Origin: Deltaproteobacteria bacterium
GTDB taxonomy: Bacteria > Myxococcota_A > UBA796 > SXON01
DNA: 64,000 bases
NCBI GenBank assembly: GCA_947445035.1
Contig: CANFCK010000008.1
Coordinates: 143,972 to 207,971, forward strand
Reading direction: 5' to 3'
Shown: piece after piece, positions 1-8,578 of the stretch
Position numbering within the stretch: position 1 is the first letter of the stretch
Layout of the letters: each line of letters opens with the position of its first letter
Notes under the pieces: generated by a model
Databases searched by the model: none
Seen by the model: only the letters and a program-made list of their open reading frames with translations
Told to the model about the DNA's origin: nothing
Program-made: the position numbers and the translations under genes

Positions 1-649
1 CGAGCGAGTCCAGCGAGATGTCCCCGGCGACGTCGCCACGCGCGTAGGAGCCGCCCAGGTGGACCGCCCAGGGTTTGGCGAGTTGGAACGACGTGATCCC
101 GCCCACCGTCCACAACGTGGCGTCGAAGTCGGTGCGAACGAGGCGGTCGTACTCGCCCCACACGGCGATGTCGAAGGGGCCGCCCTCGGTCGCGTGAATC
201 TTGGCCTGGACATTGGGGATTCCCAGCACGTCGAGCGGCACGCTGGTGCCCACCTGGACGTGGGGAAGAATGCCGATGGTGACGTTGCTGACGCCGAGCT
301 TCACCTCGCCAAACTCAAGGGTGTAGGCGGTGAAGTCGATCTGTCCGCGGGGATTGGCTGGCAGGTGGAACGGGCTCGGCTTGAGGAACCGAAGCACCGT
401 GCCGGTGAGCGTCGGAGCGGCTTCGGCCTTGGTGAGGTCGATCGCGGGCGCGTCGGGAGCGACGTCGGGTGACGGGGCGGCCTCGGAGGGCGAAGCCGGC
501 GGCACGTCTGCGGAGGGCGCCGGCTCTGCCGGAGGAGGCGGCGGCGGCTCGCCAGGGGCAGGCTCGCTCGGCGGTGGTGGGTCTGAAAGCGGCGACGCTG
601 CGCTCTCTTCGGCACGCGCGGACAGGGCCATCAGAAGCAGGATCGTCAT
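1..649 (-). CDS. Exported protein with Pro/Ala-rich linker, C-terminus outside window
   Basis: Read on the minus strand from an ATG at 649, the frame stays open to the window edge, giving about 216 residues of a longer protein. A short hydrophobic start (MTILLLMALSARAEE) looks like a signal peptide cleaved after ARA. Residues about 15-75 are a low-complexity Pro/Ala/Glu/Ser linker. After that the sequence becomes strand-like with alternating hydrophobic residues and glycines (for example LGVSNVTIGILPHVQVG and WAVHLGGSYARGD), which resembles an outer-membrane beta-barrel or periplasmic beta domain. No family is recognised. The next gene upstream on the same strand starts beyond it at 2404, about 80 bases away from this start, so it could be co-transcribed. 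The product is probably an envelope protein; anything more specific would be a guess. Confidence 0.7.
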   Translation of the reverse strand, partial: MTILLLMALSARAEESAASPLSDPPPPSEPAPGEPPPPPPAEPAPSADVPPASPSEAAPSPDVAPDAPAIDLTKAEAAPTLTGTVLRFLKPSPFHLPANPRGQIDFTAYTLEFGEVKLGVSNVTIGILPHVQVGTSVPLDVLGIPNVQAKIHATEGGPFDIAVWGEYDRLVRTDFDATLWTVGGITSFQLAKPWAVHLGGSYARGDVAGDISLDSL

Positions 650-727
650 GATTCTACCTTTCGGTCGATACGCGCCAACCCTTAGCTCGGACGCCACCGC
701 AACGGGGGAAACGGCGTGGCCTCTCGC

Positions 728-2404
728 CTACTGCGACCTCGCCCTGGTCACTACCCGGTTGATGCTGTGAACCAGCGCCTCGAGCGCCGACCAACGAACC
801 GGCGACACCACCTTGTCGACGTTGTCGAGCAAGGCGTGCTCAGTCTCTTCTTGCACCGCGGCCAGCGGCCGCAAGACAAACATCCACAGCCCCGCCGCCA
901 GCACGCTCGCGGCGGCGGCAACCGCGAAAAGGGCGGCGGCAACACGCAACCAGGGGCTGACCACCGCTCCGGCGGCCACGGATGGGTCGTATTGTAGCCA
1001 GGCGTAGCCGACCACCATCCGCGCGCCCGAGCCGGCCGCAACCTCACCCCGGATCGGAGCCGCGATCTCCCAGCTCCCGTCGGCCCCCTCGACCCGTTCG
1101 GTCTTGCGGGTGTCTTTGGCATCGAGGAGGACCCGTGCGCGGGCGATGCTCGTCCGTGCGCGCTCCGGTGGGGCGAGGACCGTCCCGTTGACATCGGTCA
1201 CCACGGCATCGCGGACGCCGGCTTCGTGCAGCACGAAACCCGCGTCGAGTTGCACCAGGCGCCCTTCGGCCACCGCGACCGCGTTGCGTTCCCCGAGGGC
1301 GAGCGCCAGGGCCTCACCCCGTTGAAGGCTCAGCTCCTCGGCGGCGGCGGAGGCCGCGCTCACCTGGGAAAAGAGTCCTCCGAAGGGCGCGCAGAGGACG
1401 ATACTGCCGGCGAGGACCACCAATCCGGCGACCTTGGCAATCCACGGCGGCCCGGACGCCGGCTCACGATCGGGCTCCGCCTTGCGCAGCGCCGGCAGGC
1501 GCGTTTGGGCCTTGGCCCCGACCTCCGATGCAGTAGGCGGCTCGTTGGCGTACCGCGCGAGGGTCGGCGGGGGGAGGGGCGCCGGCATCGGGGGAAGCGC
1601 CCCCGGGGGTAGGTGGTTGGCCAGCGGCGTGGGATCGTCCCGGAACGGCGGCGGCTCGGGGACGGTACGGGGCGGCGGCTCGGCGCGAGGCGGGGGCGTG
1701 GTGAAGCCGCCGAAGCCGCCGGCCGCGGGGCCGAAGGGCAGAACCGGCGGCGGGAGGCGTTGAGAGGTTTCCCCGGTGGGGTGATCCTGCAAGGGCGGGA
1801 CCGCGGTGAGCGAGGGCGGGAGCGCTGGCCGGGCGGTAGGCACCGCCGGCGGCGGCGGGGGCGGTGGGAAGGGCAGCGGCATCGGCGCCAGCTGTGGCGG
1901 CGGAGGCCGCGCGGGCCCTTTCGGCGTCGTGCGCTTGAGCGGGGGCGGCAATCCCATCGATGCGCTGGCCGGATCGGGCACCGCTGGCCGTGGCACCGTG
2001 CGCAAGACCGGCATGGGTCCGCTTGGGATGGGCGTGTCCTCGTCTTCGTCGTTCAGGAGCAGCTCGTCCTGGGCGGTGGCGGGCTCGTCATTTTCGAGTT
2101 CAAGGTCCACGTCGGCTTCGGGCACCTCCAGCCTCAAGACGAAGTCGCCGATCTGGACTCGCATGCCCGCAACGAGCTCGATCTCGGAGCGACGTTGGCC
2201 CGATTCGTCCACGATCCCGTTGGCCGAGTCGAGGTCCTTGATCCGCACGCTGGTCTCGCCCACGATGGCGAGGCAATGTCGTCGCGACACCCGTTTGCTG
2301 GAGAGTCGAACCTCCGCATGCGGGTCGCGACCGATCACGCTCGTGCCCGAGGTCAACTCGAAGGGGCCGGCCAGCTCCGGGCCGCGAACTACGACAAAGC
2401 GCAT
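728..2404 (-). CDS. FHA-domain membrane sensor-like protein
   Basis: About 558 residues. The N-terminus (residues 1-95) is a forkhead-associated domain with the canonical IGRDP, VSRRHC and DSANG motifs, so it probably binds phosphothreonine partners in the cytoplasm. A long Pro-rich stretch (about 110-300) follows, then one membrane segment, an extracytoplasmic region of about 130 residues resembling a small sensor domain, a second membrane segment and a short HAMP-like tail (FVLRPLAAVQEETEHALL). No kinase, cyclase or methyl-accepting domain is present. ATG 2404 is preferred over GTG 2413 because a GGAG lies about 8 bases upstream of the ATG and runs into the GTG. The start overlaps the end of the DUF192 gene by 16 bases. 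With TadC two genes upstream it may belong to a Tad or signalling operon; this role is inferred. Confidence 0.85.
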   Translation of the reverse strand: MRFVVVRGPELAGPFELTSGTSVIGRDPHAEVRLSSKRVSRRHCLAIVGETSVRIKDLDSANGIVDESGQRRSEIELVAGMRVQIGDFVLRLEVPEADVDLELENDEPATAQDELLLNDEDEDTPIPSGPMPVLRTVPRPAVPDPASASMGLPPPLKRTTPKGPARPPPPQLAPMPLPFPPPPPPPAVPTARPALPPSLTAVPPLQDHPTGETSQRLPPPVLPFGPAAGGFGGFTTPPPRAEPPPRTVPEPPPFRDDPTPLANHLPPGALPPMPAPLPPPTLARYANEPPTASEVGAKAQTRLPALRKAEPDREPASGPPWIAKVAGLVVLAGSIVLCAPFGGLFSQVSAASAAAEELSLQRGEALALALGERNAVAVAEGRLVQLDAGFVLHEAGVRDAVVTDVNGTVLAPPERARTSIARARVLLDAKDTRKTERVEGADGSWEIAAPIRGEVAAGSGARMVVGYAWLQYDPSVAAGAVVSPWLRVAAALFAVAAAASVLAAGLWMFVLRPLAAVQEETEHALLDNVDKVVSPVRWSALEALVHSINRVVTRARSQ

Positions 2405-2742
2405 GGAACGCACTCCAATTGGTCACCCACCTCAGTCGCTCCTGCGCCGCCTGCCGCCAGCTCCACCACCCGCGTGGCCCCGCGTACCCATCGTGTCATC
2501 CGCCACGGCGGCAGCGCGGCATAGACCGCCAGCACGCGCCCGTTGATGTCCAGGAAAAGCACGTCGATCGCGTAGCCCATGAACCAGGTGTGGACAGAGC
2601 TACAGGGCTCCAGTACCAGGCCGCCGCCGACGTCGCGACTGCCCAGGAGGCCGATGGCGCGGGTCCAAAAGCTGTCGGCGAGGCGCGCGCGTTCGGCGAG
2701 CACTTGTCCGCGGGCCTGATTGCCAATCCGCAGCTCAGCCAC
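2389..2742 (-). CDS. DUF192 family protein
   Basis: 117 residues that match the DUF192 (COG1430) family along their length: a conserved core of the type RAIGLLGSRD, then HTWFMGYAIDVLFLDINGRV, then a C-terminal AAGGA turn. Members are small beta-rich proteins of unknown biochemical function, often exported; this copy shows no clear signal peptide. The GTG start at 2742 overlaps the end of tadC by 8 bases, and its own end overlaps the following FHA gene by 16 bases. Translational coupling of the three genes is therefore likely. DUF192 genes are often found near Tad or FHA genes in Myxococcota, but no function can be assigned from that. Confidence 0.85.
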   Translation of the reverse strand: MAELRIGNQARGQVLAERARLADSFWTRAIGLLGSRDVGGGLVLEPCSSVHTWFMGYAIDVLFLDINGRVLAVYAALPPWRMTRWVRGATRVVELAAGGAGATEVGDQLECVPCALS

Positions 2743-3670
2743 CGATCACCGCATCGCCGTAGACGAAGTTCAGCACGATCGGCCCGAAGATCACGATGAA
2801 AACCGCCGGCATGATGAACAGGATCAGCGGGAACAACAGCTTGGTCGCGGCGTAGGCGCCCGCCCGCTCGGCCGCCTGGAAGCGCTGGGTGCGGATGAGG
2901 TCGCTCTGCGCGCGGAGCACGGGTCCGATGCTGGCGCCGAGGATGTCGGCCTGGATCAAAAGTGCCGCAAAGCTTCGTAGTTCTGGCATGTCCACCCGCA
3001 CCGCGAGGTTGCGGAGCGCCTGCTGGCGGCTGGCGCCGACCTGGATCTCGCGGAGGGTGAACGAAAGCTCATCCACGAGCGGGCCGCTTTTCGCCTTCTC
3101 GCACACCTTGCCAACCCCGGCGATGAAGTCGAGGCCAGCTTCGACCGAAAGCGTCAGCAGGTCCATGACGTACGGCAGGTTGCGCCGGATCGCCGCTTGG
3201 CGGGCGCTCACCAATCCGGACAGCCAGAAGTCAGGGAATAGGCTTCCCAAGCCGATGAGCAACAGGTGCAGCGGAATCGGGAGGAAAACCCCGACGATCA
3301 CCCAACCGAGCACGATGGCGAAAAGGGTCTCGAAGAACAACGCCATCGCCACCTTGTAGGCGATGAATTCGTCGGTCGTCATCAGTCCAGCCATGCCCGC
3401 GGCCACGAAGCGCCGGGAGACGCGCTCGCGGTAGCCGGCCAGGACCAGAGGCCGCACGAAGGGGACGAAGATGGAGTACAGCGGCCGGAGTGCGTGCGCG
3501 AGCACGGCTTCTTTCGCCGACTCGACCCCGCCGGGAAGCCGGCCCGCCGCGGCCTCGGCTTCCAGATCACGCGGTGTCAACGCCCGAAATGCGCCGAAGA
3601 TCGCCGCGCCGAAGCACAAGGCGATGAAGTAGTAGGGGGCCTGCCCGAACATGACGGCGGAGGGTATCAA
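2735..3670 (-). CDS. tadC: Tad/type II secretion F-domain membrane protein (TadC-like)
   Basis: 311 residues with an N-terminal membrane helix (PYYFIALCFGAAIFGAF), a central pair of hydrophobic segments around residues 120-160, a cytoplasmic helical domain with the type II secretion F signature (LPYVMDLLTLSVEAGLDF and the QALRNLAVR region) and C-terminal membrane helices (LLFPLILFIMPAVFIVIFGP). This is the layout of TadC, one of the two inner-membrane platform proteins of Tad/Flp pilus machines. Normally tadB lies upstream and tadC follows it; here no tadB or tadA is seen, and the upstream neighbour is aroE, 10 bases away. Either the tad genes are scattered or the rest lies outside the window. 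Confidence 0.85.
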   Translation of the reverse strand: MIPSAVMFGQAPYYFIALCFGAAIFGAFRALTPRDLEAEAAAGRLPGGVESAKEAVLAHALRPLYSIFVPFVRPLVLAGYRERVSRRFVAAGMAGLMTTDEFIAYKVAMALFFETLFAIVLGWVIVGVFLPIPLHLLLIGLGSLFPDFWLSGLVSARQAAIRRNLPYVMDLLTLSVEAGLDFIAGVGKVCEKAKSGPLVDELSFTLREIQVGASRQQALRNLAVRVDMPELRSFAALLIQADILGASIGPVLRAQSDLIRTQRFQAAERAGAYAATKLLFPLILFIMPAVFIVIFGPIVLNFVYGDAVIGG

Positions 3671-3680
3671 GAAACGGGGT

Positions 3681-4526
3681 CTACCAACCGCCGATGTCGA
3701 GCACGCCGCGGATCGTGTCGGAGTCCACCGCCCGCCCCGTAAACAGCTCGAAGGACCGCGCCCCCTGGTGCATCAGCATGCCGATGCCGCGTTGGATGCG
3801 CACGCCTCCGGCGGCGCAGGCTGCAAACTGGGGCGGGTCCGCCATCCAATAGTTGGCGTCCGTCCACACCGCCCCGCGGGGCAGGTGGCGCACGTCGAAG
3901 CCACTGACCACGGGCACCCCGGGGCCGGAGAGGCAGTTCACAACCAATGACCAGGGTCGCGACGAGAACGCCTCCTGGGCAAGCTCGGCGTGCGCGAACG
4001 AGACCCCCGGAAAACGAGGCGCCATCGCATCGACAGCAGCCTGCGCTCGCGCCCCGGTCCGGTTCAGCCACGTCACGGAGGCAACGCCGGCACCGGCGAG
4101 GGCGGCGCCGACGGCGCGTCCGGTGCCGCCAGCGCCCAGGATCGCGCAGTCGCGTCCGAGGAGATCGACCCCGAGCTCGTCGCGAAGGGCGCCCAGGTAG
4201 CCCTCGCCGTCGGTGTTGTGGCCCGTCAGCCGCCCTCCCTGGTTGACCACCACGTTGACAGCCCCCGCACACGCCGCCGCGGGTGACAACGCGTCGAGCG
4301 CGGGGAGCACCCGCTCCTTGAACGGCACGGTGAGGTTGCAGCCCGCCAGACCGAGCGTGCGAAAGGCGGCACCCACCTCGCCAGCGCGTTCTGGCGCCAC
4401 GTCCAGCGCCACGTAGACGGCGTCGATGCCGAGCCGGCGGAAGAGCTCGTTGTGCATCGCTGGCGACAGCGAGTGCCGGATCGGGTGGCCGAGGAGCGCA
4501 AAAACCTGGGTGTGGCCGGTGATCAT
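3681..4526 (-). CDS. aroE: Shikimate dehydrogenase
   Basis: 281 residues, the usual length for AroE, which reduces 3-dehydroshikimate to shikimate with NADPH in aromatic amino-acid synthesis. Visible hallmarks are the substrate-binding start (GHPIRHSLSPAMHN), the catalytic lysine in NLTVPFKE (Lys70), the second catalytic residue in HNTDGEG (Asp106) and the NADP loop GAGGTGRA at 131-138. The ATG at 4526 overlaps the TGA of ribF by four bases (ATGA), so the two genes are translationally coupled. tadC begins 10 bases after its end. All key residues are present, so the enzyme should be active. Confidence 0.97.
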   Translation of the reverse strand: MITGHTQVFALLGHPIRHSLSPAMHNELFRRLGIDAVYVALDVAPERAGEVGAAFRTLGLAGCNLTVPFKERVLPALDALSPAAACAGAVNVVVNQGGRLTGHNTDGEGYLGALRDELGVDLLGRDCAILGAGGTGRAVGAALAGAGVASVTWLNRTGARAQAAVDAMAPRFPGVSFAHAELAQEAFSSRPWSLVVNCLSGPGVPVVSGFDVRHLPRGAVWTDANYWMADPPQFAACAAGGVRIQRGIGMLMHQGARSFELFTGRAVDSDTIRGVLDIGGW

Positions 4527-5398
4527 TGCAAGAGCCCCCGCGCTGCCGCCGCGTCCAGCCGGATCTGGGCTACCAGCGCGTCGATCGAGGCGAAGCGCCG
4601 TTCTTCTCGAATACGGCCGACGAGTTCGAGCTCGACGGTCTGGCCGTACAGGTCCTCGGCGAACTCGAAAAGGTGGGCCTCGACTGCGTAGCGGTTGCCC
4701 CCCACCGTCGGCCGCAGGCCGATGTTGGCGACGCCGCCCACGAACCGACCGTCGGGCAGCCTGGCCCTGACGGCGTAGACCCCGTGCGCAGGCCGGATCT
4801 CTTCCGCAATCTCGATGTTTGCGGTCGGAAAGCCGAGGGTGCGTCCCCGCGCCTCCCCGTGGATGACCGGACCGGTGATCGAGGCTGTCCGTCCCAAAAG
4901 CGCAGCGGCCAGGTCTACATCGCCCGCGGCGATCGCCGCACGCACCCGCGACGACGAGATTGGCTCGCCGCCGTGGTCCAGCCCAGTCACCTCGATGACC
5001 TCGATCGCTGGCGCCAGGCGACGGATGGCGTCGGCGTCGCCCGCGCGCATGTTGCCGAAGCGAAAGTCGTGCCCGACGATGAGGGCCCGTGCGCCCAGGC
5101 GCGCCGTCAGCACCTCCGCAACGAAACGCTCGGCGCCCCAGGCCGCAAAGGCCGCCGTGAATGGCTCGACCTCAACCCGAGCCACGCCCGCCGCATGCAG
5201 TGTCGCGACACGATTTGGCATGGTCTGCAATCGCGGCTGGTGGCGCTTCGGCGCTACGATCGCGGTCGGAGCGGGATGGAAGGTGTACACGCAGCTTGCC
5301 ACGCCCAGACGAGCGCCCGCGTCGAAGAGCGAAGCGAGCACATGGCGGTGGCCACGGTGCACGCCGTCGAAGTTCCCGATGGCCACGACGCTGGTCAT
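4523..5398 (-). CDS. ribF: Bifunctional riboflavin kinase / FAD synthetase
   Basis: RibF phosphorylates riboflavin to FMN and adenylates FMN to FAD. The N-terminal FAD synthetase domain starts with the nucleotidyl-transferase motif GNFDGVHRGHRHVL and later has SSSRVRAAIAAGDV. The C-terminal riboflavin kinase domain has GRTLGFPTAN and the GVANIGLRPTVGG strand. From the ATG at 5398 the protein is 291 residues. An upstream in-frame start at 5461 would add 21 residues, mostly Ala/Pro, that do not look like part of the fold, so 5398 is preferred. It shares four bases with aroE and is the first gene of the minus-strand group, divergent from the beta-helix gene that starts 90 bases away. Confidence 0.95.
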   Translation of the reverse strand: MTSVVAIGNFDGVHRGHRHVLASLFDAGARLGVASCVYTFHPAPTAIVAPKRHQPRLQTMPNRVATLHAAGVARVEVEPFTAAFAAWGAERFVAEVLTARLGARALIVGHDFRFGNMRAGDADAIRRLAPAIEVIEVTGLDHGGEPISSSRVRAAIAAGDVDLAAALLGRTASITGPVIHGEARGRTLGFPTANIEIAEEIRPAHGVYAVRARLPDGRFVGGVANIGLRPTVGGNRYAVEAHLFEFAEDLYGQTVELELVGRIREERRFASIDALVAQIRLDAAAARGLLQ

Positions 5399-5488
5399 GG
5401 ATGCGGGGTCCGGCGCGGCGGTCAGCAAGGGCTCGGCGCGTAACGCGGTGCGGGCGGACACGGTCGGACCCGGGCTATCCTAGGTGCC

Positions 5489-7720
5489 ATGCTCCTCTGG
5501 TTGGCGACTGCGGCGGCTGAGACGATCGTCGTCGCGCGGGACGGGACCGGGGACTTCGCCCAACTGCAAGATGCGATTGACGTGGCGAGGGCCGGGGATG
5601 TGCTGCTCTTGGAGCCCGGCACGTACGTCGGCAGCTTCGCCGTGCGCAGTCGTTACCTGACGATTCGGGGTCGCGATGGCGCGGCGGTCACGGTGCTCGA
5701 CGGCGATGGTGCGGACAGTACGCTGAGCCTCACCGATGCCGACGTGCTGATCGAAGGACTGACCATCCGCAACGGTCGAGGCGGGCTGCGCACCCAGGAT
5801 CGGACCGACCTTGTCGTTCGCGACAGCGTCTTCGACAGCGTCGGGAGCGCGGACAGCGACGGCGCCGTGTACCTCGACAACGGAACGGCGCTTTTCGAGG
5901 ATGTCGCCTTCATCGGCGGCGCCGCGGCCACGTCGTGGGCGATCGAGGCAGTGGCTGGCGAGCTGACGGTCGAACGCTGCGCCTTCAACGGTGGGGACGC
6001 TCCCTTCGGCGCGGTGTCCCTGGGGGCGAACATGAGCGCCACCCTCTCCGACAGCACGTTCGAGGACGGGGTGGGCGGGTTCGTAGGCGGGCTGTCGATC
6101 GGCCCCGACACGCTCGTCACCCTTCGCGACAGCTCGTTCCTGCGCAATGCGGGCGCTGCCGGTGGCGTCTCGATCGCAGCGCGGTCCGAGCTGCTCCTTT
6201 TCGGCGGCCGCTTCGAGGACAACGTGGCTTCGGAGCGCGGCGGGGCCATCGTCGTGGAGGCGAGCGGCTCACTCTTAAGCCAGGAGGCTTACTTCGGGGG
6301 AAACGAGGCCTCCGAAGGGGGCGCCATCTATGTCGCGGGCACGGGCGCGGTCCTCGACGATCTCGGGAGTGACTGGACCGAGAATGCCGCCCGGCTCGGG
6401 GCCGACGCCATCGACGCCAGGGACGGCGCGCTGGTGAGGCTCAGCGGCAGCACCTTCAGCGAAAGCACCGGTCGACTCGCGATCTTTCTGGACGCGGGCG
6501 AATTGGTGGCCGACACGATTGAGCTCGCCGGCGCGTCGACACGGGTGCTGGCGCAGCAAAGTGTTGTCAGCGCTACAGATGTCGCGACGCTGGATGTCGA
6601 CGGCGCCTTGCGATTCGCGGCGGGTACCGAGGCAACGCTCACCGGACTCGTGGTCTCTGGTGGTCGCACCCAAATCTGGGCGGAACACGCCACGGTCACC
6701 GTGTCCTCGTGCAGCGCCCAGGGTGGCGTCGGTGACGCGGCGTTCTTTGTCGCGACCGATTCTACGCTTGTCGTCGACGACTGTGAGCTGAGCGCGTGGG
6801 GCCCCGCGGTGCTCGCCGACCGCAGCCTTTTTCGGTGGCGGGGCGGTCGGCTTGTAGGCAATGTCCTCGGCGGTGAGGACGCGCTCTTGGGGGTGCGCGA
6901 CGCAGCGGTGGGCACCGAAGTGACCAACCTCCAGATCATCGCCAACGTCGGCGTTCTGACACGGTTCTTGGACTCGCCCGACGCCGCCTTTCGGTATGCG
7001 AGCTTTGTAGGCAACACCGGAGACGCGCTGCAGGTCGGCGGCGCGGCGCCCACCTTCGAGGCGCTCGCGTTCGCGGACCATCAGGGTGCGCTCCTGGACG
7101 GCGATTCCGCGAGCTGCCTCTGGTGCGGCTTGCAGGCGCGCTCGAACCCCGGAAAGCCGCTGTCCCTCACCGAGCCCGCGATCGGCGAGCCCGCCTTTGT
7201 CGCCTGGGACAAACCGCAGGCCGCGAGCGCCGACCTCCATCTGCGTCGCGACAGCGTTCTGGTTGATGCGGGAGACCCCGCCGCCGTCGACGTGGATGAC
7301 TCCCCGGCCGACATCGGCGCCTGGGGCGGGCCCACCGCCGGCCCCTTCGGCGACGACGACGGCGACGGGGCCACCACCCTCACCGACTGCGACGACGCCG
7401 ACCCCATCGTGCATCCCGACGCGACCGAGTTCTGGTATGACGGCGTCGACCAAGACTGCGACGGTCGCGACGACGATCAGGACGGTGACGGGTGGGCCGA
7501 CAGCGCCGACTGCGATGACACCGACCCCAGCTTGCACTTGTGCGCGAAGGCCGACGCCAAGCCGATCGCAGCCCAGGGGTGTGGGTGTCAGAGCGGCGGT
7601 GGCGGTGGCGGGCCGTGGTTCTTCGTGGTGTTGATCTTGGCGAGCTGGTGGGCGCCGCGCCTGGCCCGGACGTCTCGGCAGGCAGGCGCTTCGGCGCGGC
7701 GCAGCGGAATTGCGACTTGA
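5489..7720 (+). CDS. Exported beta-helix protein with MopE repeats and MYXO-CTERM-like tail
   Basis: 743 residues. A very short signal-like start (MLLWLATAAAE) leads into a pectate-lyase-type right-handed beta-helix of about 600 residues, seen as repeated short strands with SxFxxN/GG turns (GGAIYVAGTGAV, GGAIVVEASGSL). Residues about 625-690 hold two MopE-type calcium or metal-binding motifs with DCDDADP and DQDCDGRDDDQDGDG. The C-terminus, CGCQSGGGGGGPW followed by a hydrophobic helix and basic residues, is MYXO-CTERM-like, suggesting processing and surface anchoring. No lyase catalytic residues were identified, so an adhesin or scaffold role fits better than an enzyme. It stands alone, divergent from ribF. 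Confidence 0.88.
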   Translation: MLLWLATAAAETIVVARDGTGDFAQLQDAIDVARAGDVLLLEPGTYVGSFAVRSRYLTIRGRDGAAVTVLDGDGADSTLSLTDADVLIEGLTIRNGRGGLRTQDRTDLVVRDSVFDSVGSADSDGAVYLDNGTALFEDVAFIGGAAATSWAIEAVAGELTVERCAFNGGDAPFGAVSLGANMSATLSDSTFEDGVGGFVGGLSIGPDTLVTLRDSSFLRNAGAAGGVSIAARSELLLFGGRFEDNVASERGGAIVVEASGSLLSQEAYFGGNEASEGGAIYVAGTGAVLDDLGSDWTENAARLGADAIDARDGALVRLSGSTFSESTGRLAIFLDAGELVADTIELAGASTRVLAQQSVVSATDVATLDVDGALRFAAGTEATLTGLVVSGGRTQIWAEHATVTVSSCSAQGGVGDAAFFVATDSTLVVDDCELSAWGPAVLADRSLFRWRGGRLVGNVLGGEDALLGVRDAAVGTEVTNLQIIANVGVLTRFLDSPDAAFRYASFVGNTGDALQVGGAAPTFEALAFADHQGALLDGDSASCLWCGLQARSNPGKPLSLTEPAIGEPAFVAWDKPQAASADLHLRRDSVLVDAGDPAAVDVDDSPADIGAWGGPTAGPFGDDDGDGATTLTDCDDADPIVHPDATEFWYDGVDQDCDGRDDDQDGDGWADSADCDDTDPSLHLCAKADAKPIAAQGCGCQSGGGGGGPWFFVVLILASWWAPRLARTSRQAGASARRSGIAT

Positions 7721-7753
7721 CCGCGCCCGCGGCGGGCACCACACTGCGGGGCA

Positions 7754-7915
7754 GTGGAATTTCAAGACGCGCTGGCGGTACTCCGGGCCTTCGAAGTCGA
7801 GGGCGTGCAGTACGTGTTGGTCGGCTCCATGGCGATGGCGGCGCAAGGAGTCGTGCGCGCCACCCAGGACATGGACGTTGTGTCGCGACGTCGCTTCGCG
7901 ATCACGGACGACTGA
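7754..7915 (+). pseudogene. N-terminal fragment of a minimal nucleotidyltransferase
   Basis: From a GTG at 7754 a 53-residue reading frame resembles the start of the nucleotidyltransferases often annotated as DUF6036 or AbiEii-like. The motif YVLVGSMAMAAQGVVRATQD corresponds to the family's LVGG...HG..R.T.D signature, followed by MDV, the first metal-binding acidic motif. The frame then runs into RRRFAITDD and stops, far short of the usual 150 or more residues, so the palm domain is incomplete and the gene is broken. Its TGA overlaps the ATG of the small downstream gene. The region looks like the remains of a toxin-antitoxin-like or orphan nucleotidyltransferase pair. Confidence 0.6.
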
Positions 7916-8094
7916 TGCCGATCCATCGTTACAAGCGCGTGGAGCACGTGCCCCCGCCCGCCCTGGCCCCGGCGCACCCCGACGGCCTCCGGCAGGCGTT
8001 CGAGTGGTCTCTGGCGATGGCGCGGCTGTCCGGGCGGAAACCGACGCCTGGTGTCTACCGGCGCGACGTCAGGCACCCTCCGCCAGACGAGTAG
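7915..8094 (+). CDS. Small protein of the nucleotidyltransferase-partner type
   Basis: 59 residues starting MPIHRYKRVEHVPPP, followed by a predicted helix (DGLRQAFEWSLAMARLSG) and a short tail with PGVYRR. Small proteins with the HRYRSVEEVPPP-like start and a PGVxRFRS-like end commonly sit next to minimal nucleotidyltransferase genes, which fits the fragment just upstream. This resemblance is from memory and has not been tested by a search. Here the tail is truncated (RRDVRHPPPDE) and the partner is broken, so this gene may be non-functional. Its ATG overlaps the stop of the fragment (TGATG). The plus-strand stop lies 22 bases from the end of the convergent CxxCH protein gene. Confidence 0.5.
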   Translation: MPIHRYKRVEHVPPPALAPAHPDGLRQAFEWSLAMARLSGRKPTPGVYRRDVRHPPPDE

Positions 8095-8115
8095 CGACGG
8101 CCGCCTCCTCCGAGT

Positions 8116-8571
8116 CTACGACGGTCCGCCGCCCCGCCGCCGCCGCAAGCTCAGCGCCGTCACCAGCACCCCAACGGCGCCCGCAGCGGCCTCACCCCCA
8201 GAGAAGCAGCCCCGCTCGATCTGGGGTGGCGCCTCGCCCTCCACCGGGCAGAAGTCGATGCCGTCGGGGTTGGGATTCTCGCCGACGGTCAGCTCCGCGA
8301 CGTCGTTGACGCCATCGGCGTTTCCGTCGTAGGCCGTGCCCGCCGCCAAAACGGCATCGAGCGACGCGCCGGTGCTGGCGGCGTCACTGATGAGCAGGCC
8401 CTCGGCCAAGAGCGCCTCCGCAAACGGCTGCGACGCCGTACCGGACCCACCGGCGGGCGAGGTGTGGCAGAGCAGGCACGAGGGCACACATTCCATGCCC
8501 AGGTAGGTGCTGACGTCCCCCGGGAGATTGGAGAGCGCGTGGGCGACGCCGACGAACAGGAACAGGCTCAC
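8116..8571 (-). CDS. Small exported CxxCH protein with MYXO-CTERM-like tail
   Basis: 151 residues from GTG 8571. A hydrophobic start (MSLFLFVGVAHALS) suggests export. Residues 32-36 are CLLCH, a c-type haem attachment motif, preceded by another Cys (Cys28). A thrombospondin type 3-like acidic segment (DGNADGVNDVAEL) precedes the C-terminal Cys, a hydrophobic stretch (AAAGAVGVLVTALSL) and RRRR, typical of MYXO-CTERM anchoring. A longer reading upstream to 8844 is rejected because it runs through the preceding gene in another frame. The GTG lies 7 bases after the stop of the haem-porin gene, so the two are co-transcribed. A role in envelope electron transfer is inferred from the motif and the neighbour. 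Confidence 0.75.
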   Translation of the reverse strand: MSLFLFVGVAHALSNLPGDVSTYLGMECVPSCLLCHTSPAGGSGTASQPFAEALLAEGLLISDAASTGASLDAVLAAGTAYDGNADGVNDVAELTVGENPNPDGIDFCPVEGEAPPQIERGCFSGGEAAAGAVGVLVTALSLRRRRGGGPS

Positions 8572-8578
8572 GTGCGCC

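Noticed and set aside
7725..7737. Hairpin GCCCG-CGG-CGGGC after the beta-helix gene
   Set aside because: Stem of five pairs without T-run; such short palindromes are expected by chance at this GC content.
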